DNA of 64,000 nucleotides, taken from assembly GCF_041927875.1 (NCBI RefSeq), contig NZ_JBHFHN010000003.1. One strand, given 5' to 3'. Of this stretch, positions 62,518 through 64,000 are shown one piece after another. The position numbers and the translations under genes were made by a program. The notes under the pieces are model-generated. The model did not search any database. It was given only the letters and a program-made list of their open reading frames with translations, and had not been told where the DNA came from. This DNA comes from Paracoccus sp041927875 (GTDB lineage Bacteria; Pseudomonadota; Alphaproteobacteria; Rhodobacterales; Rhodobacteraceae). Positions within the stretch are counted from its first letter, which is position 1, and every line of letters begins with the position of its first letter.

Positions 62518-62937
62518 ATGCACCGCCGCATCTTGCTGACCCTGCCCGCCACGCTGGCCCTGGCCGCCTGCCTGCCCGCCCAACCGACCTCCCAACCGAC
62601 CGGCGAGACCACGCCCTTTGCCGGGCCGTGGCGGCTGATCCGGTTGAACGGTCGCCGCTTTGACCAGCGCGCCACGATCAGCTTTGGCACCGATGGCACG
62701 CTGACCGGGGATGGTCCCTGCAACCAATGGGGCGGGCGGCAGACGGCGGTGCAGCCCGCCTTCCGCGCCGAGGACGTCTATTCCACGATGGTCGCCTGCA
62801 CCGATGACGCCGCCAACACCGCCGAGGCCGATTTCCACGCCGCCCTGCGCACCGCGAACCAGATCGCCTATACCGGGCGCGGCATGACGCTGGCCGGGCC
62901 GAACGGCGTGCAGATGGATTTCACCCGCGACGGCTAA
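62518..62937 (+). CDS. META-domain lipoprotein (HslJ-like), copy 2
   Basis: This 139-residue protein has a signal with lipobox LAAC (Cys18) and a META domain: WRLIRLNGRRFDQRATISFG, GDGPCNQWGGRQTA, and STMVACTDDAANTAEADFHAAL. The two conserved cysteines correspond to those of copy 1. Its 3' end overlaps the convergent recO gene by 17 bases. Confidence 0.85.
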   Translation: MHRRILLTLPATLALAACLPAQPTSQPTGETTPFAGPWRLIRLNGRRFDQRATISFGTDGTLTGDGPCNQWGGRQTAVQPAFRAEDVYSTMVACTDDAANTAEADFHAALRTANQIAYTGRGMTLAGPNGVQMDFTRDG

Positions 62938-63625
62938 GCCGGTCGACCAGCCGCCCGCGCGCGGCAGGCAGCGGCCTGTCGCCCAGATCGCTGGCAGCAC
63001 GGGTCAGGAAATGCCCGGTCAGCGACAGCGCCGCCGGCAGGTCGGACGCATCCAGCCGCCCGTCCGACAGGCCCGGCGGCAGCGGCAGCAACCGGTCGGC
63101 CCAATCGCCCGCCCCGGCCCGGCTGACCGCGCGACCGCTGCGCGGGCTGACAAACACCAGCCCGTCGCGCGCGCCCGTCACCGCGCAGGCCGACAGATCC
63201 AGCCCATAGCCCAGTTCGGCCAGCAGATCGCATTCCCAGCCGACATAAGCCGCGCCCCAGTCATTGCCGTCCAGCAGCGCCTCGGTCGCGTCATGCAGGC
63301 CGGGATGGGGGTCGCGTTCGGCCAGAAAGAACGACAGCAGCGCACAGACGGCGTTCAGCCCCGCCAAAGCCAGCGGATCGCCAAGCAGATGCGCGCGCGA
63401 CCGCACCGGTTCGGCGGTGAACTGGCCCAGGTGATCCGACAGCCGCGCCCGCCACCGCAGCGCCAGCCGACTGCCCGGTTGCAGCATCGCCGCGCGTTTC
63501 GACGACTGCCCGCCCGGCACGACACCGGCATGGCGGCCATGCGCGCGGGTCATCACCTCGACCAGCATGGCGGTCTCGCCATGCGGCCTTCGCGCGATCA
63601 CCATGCCCTCATCCGCCCAATCCAT
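62921..63625 (-). CDS. recO: DNA repair protein RecO
   Basis: This 234-residue recombination mediator helps RecR load RecA on SSB-coated DNA. The N-terminal OB domain contains EGMVIARRPHGETAMLVEVMTRAHGRHAGVVPGG, and the C-terminal helical domain contains FECD-like WECDLLAELGYGLDLSACAVTG. The start MDWADEG at 63625 is typical of alphaproteobacterial RecO. It converges with the second META gene. Confidence 0.94.
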   Translation of the reverse strand: MDWADEGMVIARRPHGETAMLVEVMTRAHGRHAGVVPGGQSSKRAAMLQPGSRLALRWRARLSDHLGQFTAEPVRSRAHLLGDPLALAGLNAVCALLSFFLAERDPHPGLHDATEALLDGNDWGAAYVGWECDLLAELGYGLDLSACAVTGARDGLVFVSPRSGRAVSRAGAGDWADRLLPLPPGLSDGRLDASDLPAALSLTGHFLTRAASDLGDRPLPAARGRLVDRLSRRG

Positions 63626-63670
63626 CGCGGCAGGCTGCGCGCCGGGCCAGCGGGCGTCAAGACGAAAGAA

Positions 63671-63697
63671 CCCCGCCGGGCGGATCGCACGGCGGGG
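63671..63697 (-). terminator. Hairpin behind ccrM
   Basis: CCCCGCCG and CGGCGGGG pair over 8 bases around an 11-base loop. On the minus strand the stem is followed by TTCTTTC, a weak T-run, about 54 bases behind the ccrM stop. It is likely the terminator of the methyltransferase gene. Confidence 0.6.
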
Positions 63698-63750
63698 CAA
63701 GTCGGTGCCGGGGCGCGGCTGCGCCCGCCAGCACACGGCGGTTCATGATG

Positions 63751-64000
63751 TCAGTGTTCCATCTCGGCACGGATCTGCTGGCGCAGCAGGTCGATGGGGA
63801 TCATCTTCCCCTCGCGCTTGTAATGCCAATAGGTCCAGCCGTTGCAGGACGGCGCCCCCTCAAGCTGCGCGCCGACCTGATGGATCGAGCCCTTCATCGC
63901 ATCGGCGATCAGCGTGCCATCCGCCCGCACCCGCGCGGCATGACGCGAGCCGATGGAATAGAGCGTCTCGCCGGGCCGCAGCATCCCGCGTTCGACCAGC
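63751..64000 (-). CDS. ccrM: CcrM-type adenine DNA methyltransferase, C-terminal end only
   Basis: Only the last 82 codons are visible; the gene continues past the right edge. The piece reads LVERGMLRPGETLYS and then RVRADGTLIAD, GSIHQVGAQLEGAPSCNGWTYWHYKREGKMIPIDLLRQQIR. This is the characteristic C-terminal DNA-recognition domain of CcrM, which methylates GANTC and times the cell cycle in alphaproteobacteria. The catalytic part is not visible. Confidence 0.93.
   Translation of the reverse strand, partial: LVERGMLRPGETLYSIGSRHAARVRADGTLIADAMKGSIHQVGAQLEGAPSCNGWTYWHYKREGKMIPIDLLRQQIRAEMEH

Overview
This is about 64 kb of GC-rich chromosome (roughly two thirds G+C by eye) from an alphaproteobacterium, almost certainly a member of the Rhodobacteraceae (Paracoccus or Rhodobacter type). 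The reasons are the gene order hupTUV-hypF-hupSL..hypAB-hupR-hypCDE known from Rhodobacter capsulatus, the ruvCAB-ybgC-tolQRAB-pal-cpoB-tilS-ftsH block, the tsaD-gpsA-YciI-EVE block, a hemD-mic60-hemY set, a CcrM-type methyltransferase and a methylsuccinyl-CoA dehydrogenase of the ethylmalonyl-CoA pathway. No rRNA, IS element, phage or CRISPR array is visible. There is one tRNA (Thr, anticodon CGT).

Layout. 1-7229 (minus strand): two adjacent peptide deformylase genes (one cut by the window edge), mlaC/mlaA for outer-membrane lipid asymmetry, a C-S lyase type aminotransferase, a PiT phosphate transporter, ArfB, a tiny ORF with a near-perfect Shine-Dalgarno sequence, a queuosine-precursor-type transporter and an NnrU-like membrane protein. 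7336-26964 (minus): a complete uptake [NiFe]-hydrogenase cluster of 20 genes. In transcriptional order it encodes the H2-sensing kinase and regulatory hydrogenase (HupT, HupU, HupV), HypF, the structural enzyme HupS-HupL with HupE and cytochrome b HupC, the maturation proteins HupD, F, G, H, J, K and HypA, B, the response regulator HupR, and HypC, D, E. Most neighbours overlap by 1-8 bases, which implies translational coupling. The small subunit has the six-cysteine pattern of O2-tolerant enzymes.

27014-34287: tRNA-Thr, hemY, mic60-like and hemD (minus), then tsaD, a small membrane protein, gpsA, YciI and EVE genes (plus). 34288-36420 is an accessory islet between housekeeping genes. It holds five 11-bp direct repeats, a BrnA-like ribbon-helix-helix gene, and a lower-GC KAP-family P-loop ATPase gene whose native reading frame is broken by an amber codon at codon 14 but may restart at a TTG with its own ribosome site. 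36509-45640: ftsK, an aminotransferase, scoAB, a thioesterase, folD, chorismate mutase, fhs and a 26-residue membrane peptide gene. 45692-58611 (minus): ftsH, tilS, the Tol-Pal system, ybgC, an unknown gene, ruvB, htpX, ruvA and ruvC. 58826-64000: a DUF1127 gene, dapE, mcd, two META-domain lipoproteins, recO and the end of ccrM.

Scattered through the window is a family of about 22-50 bp repeats with the core GTATTTGGGCAAGAAAGAAG or a close variant, sometimes preceded by a G/C hairpin. The most unusual material is the islet at 34.3-36.4 kb, this repeat family, the super-Shine-Dalgarno mini-ORF near 5.7 kb, and an inverted repeat of CTTTGCAGG half-sites directly in front of mcd.
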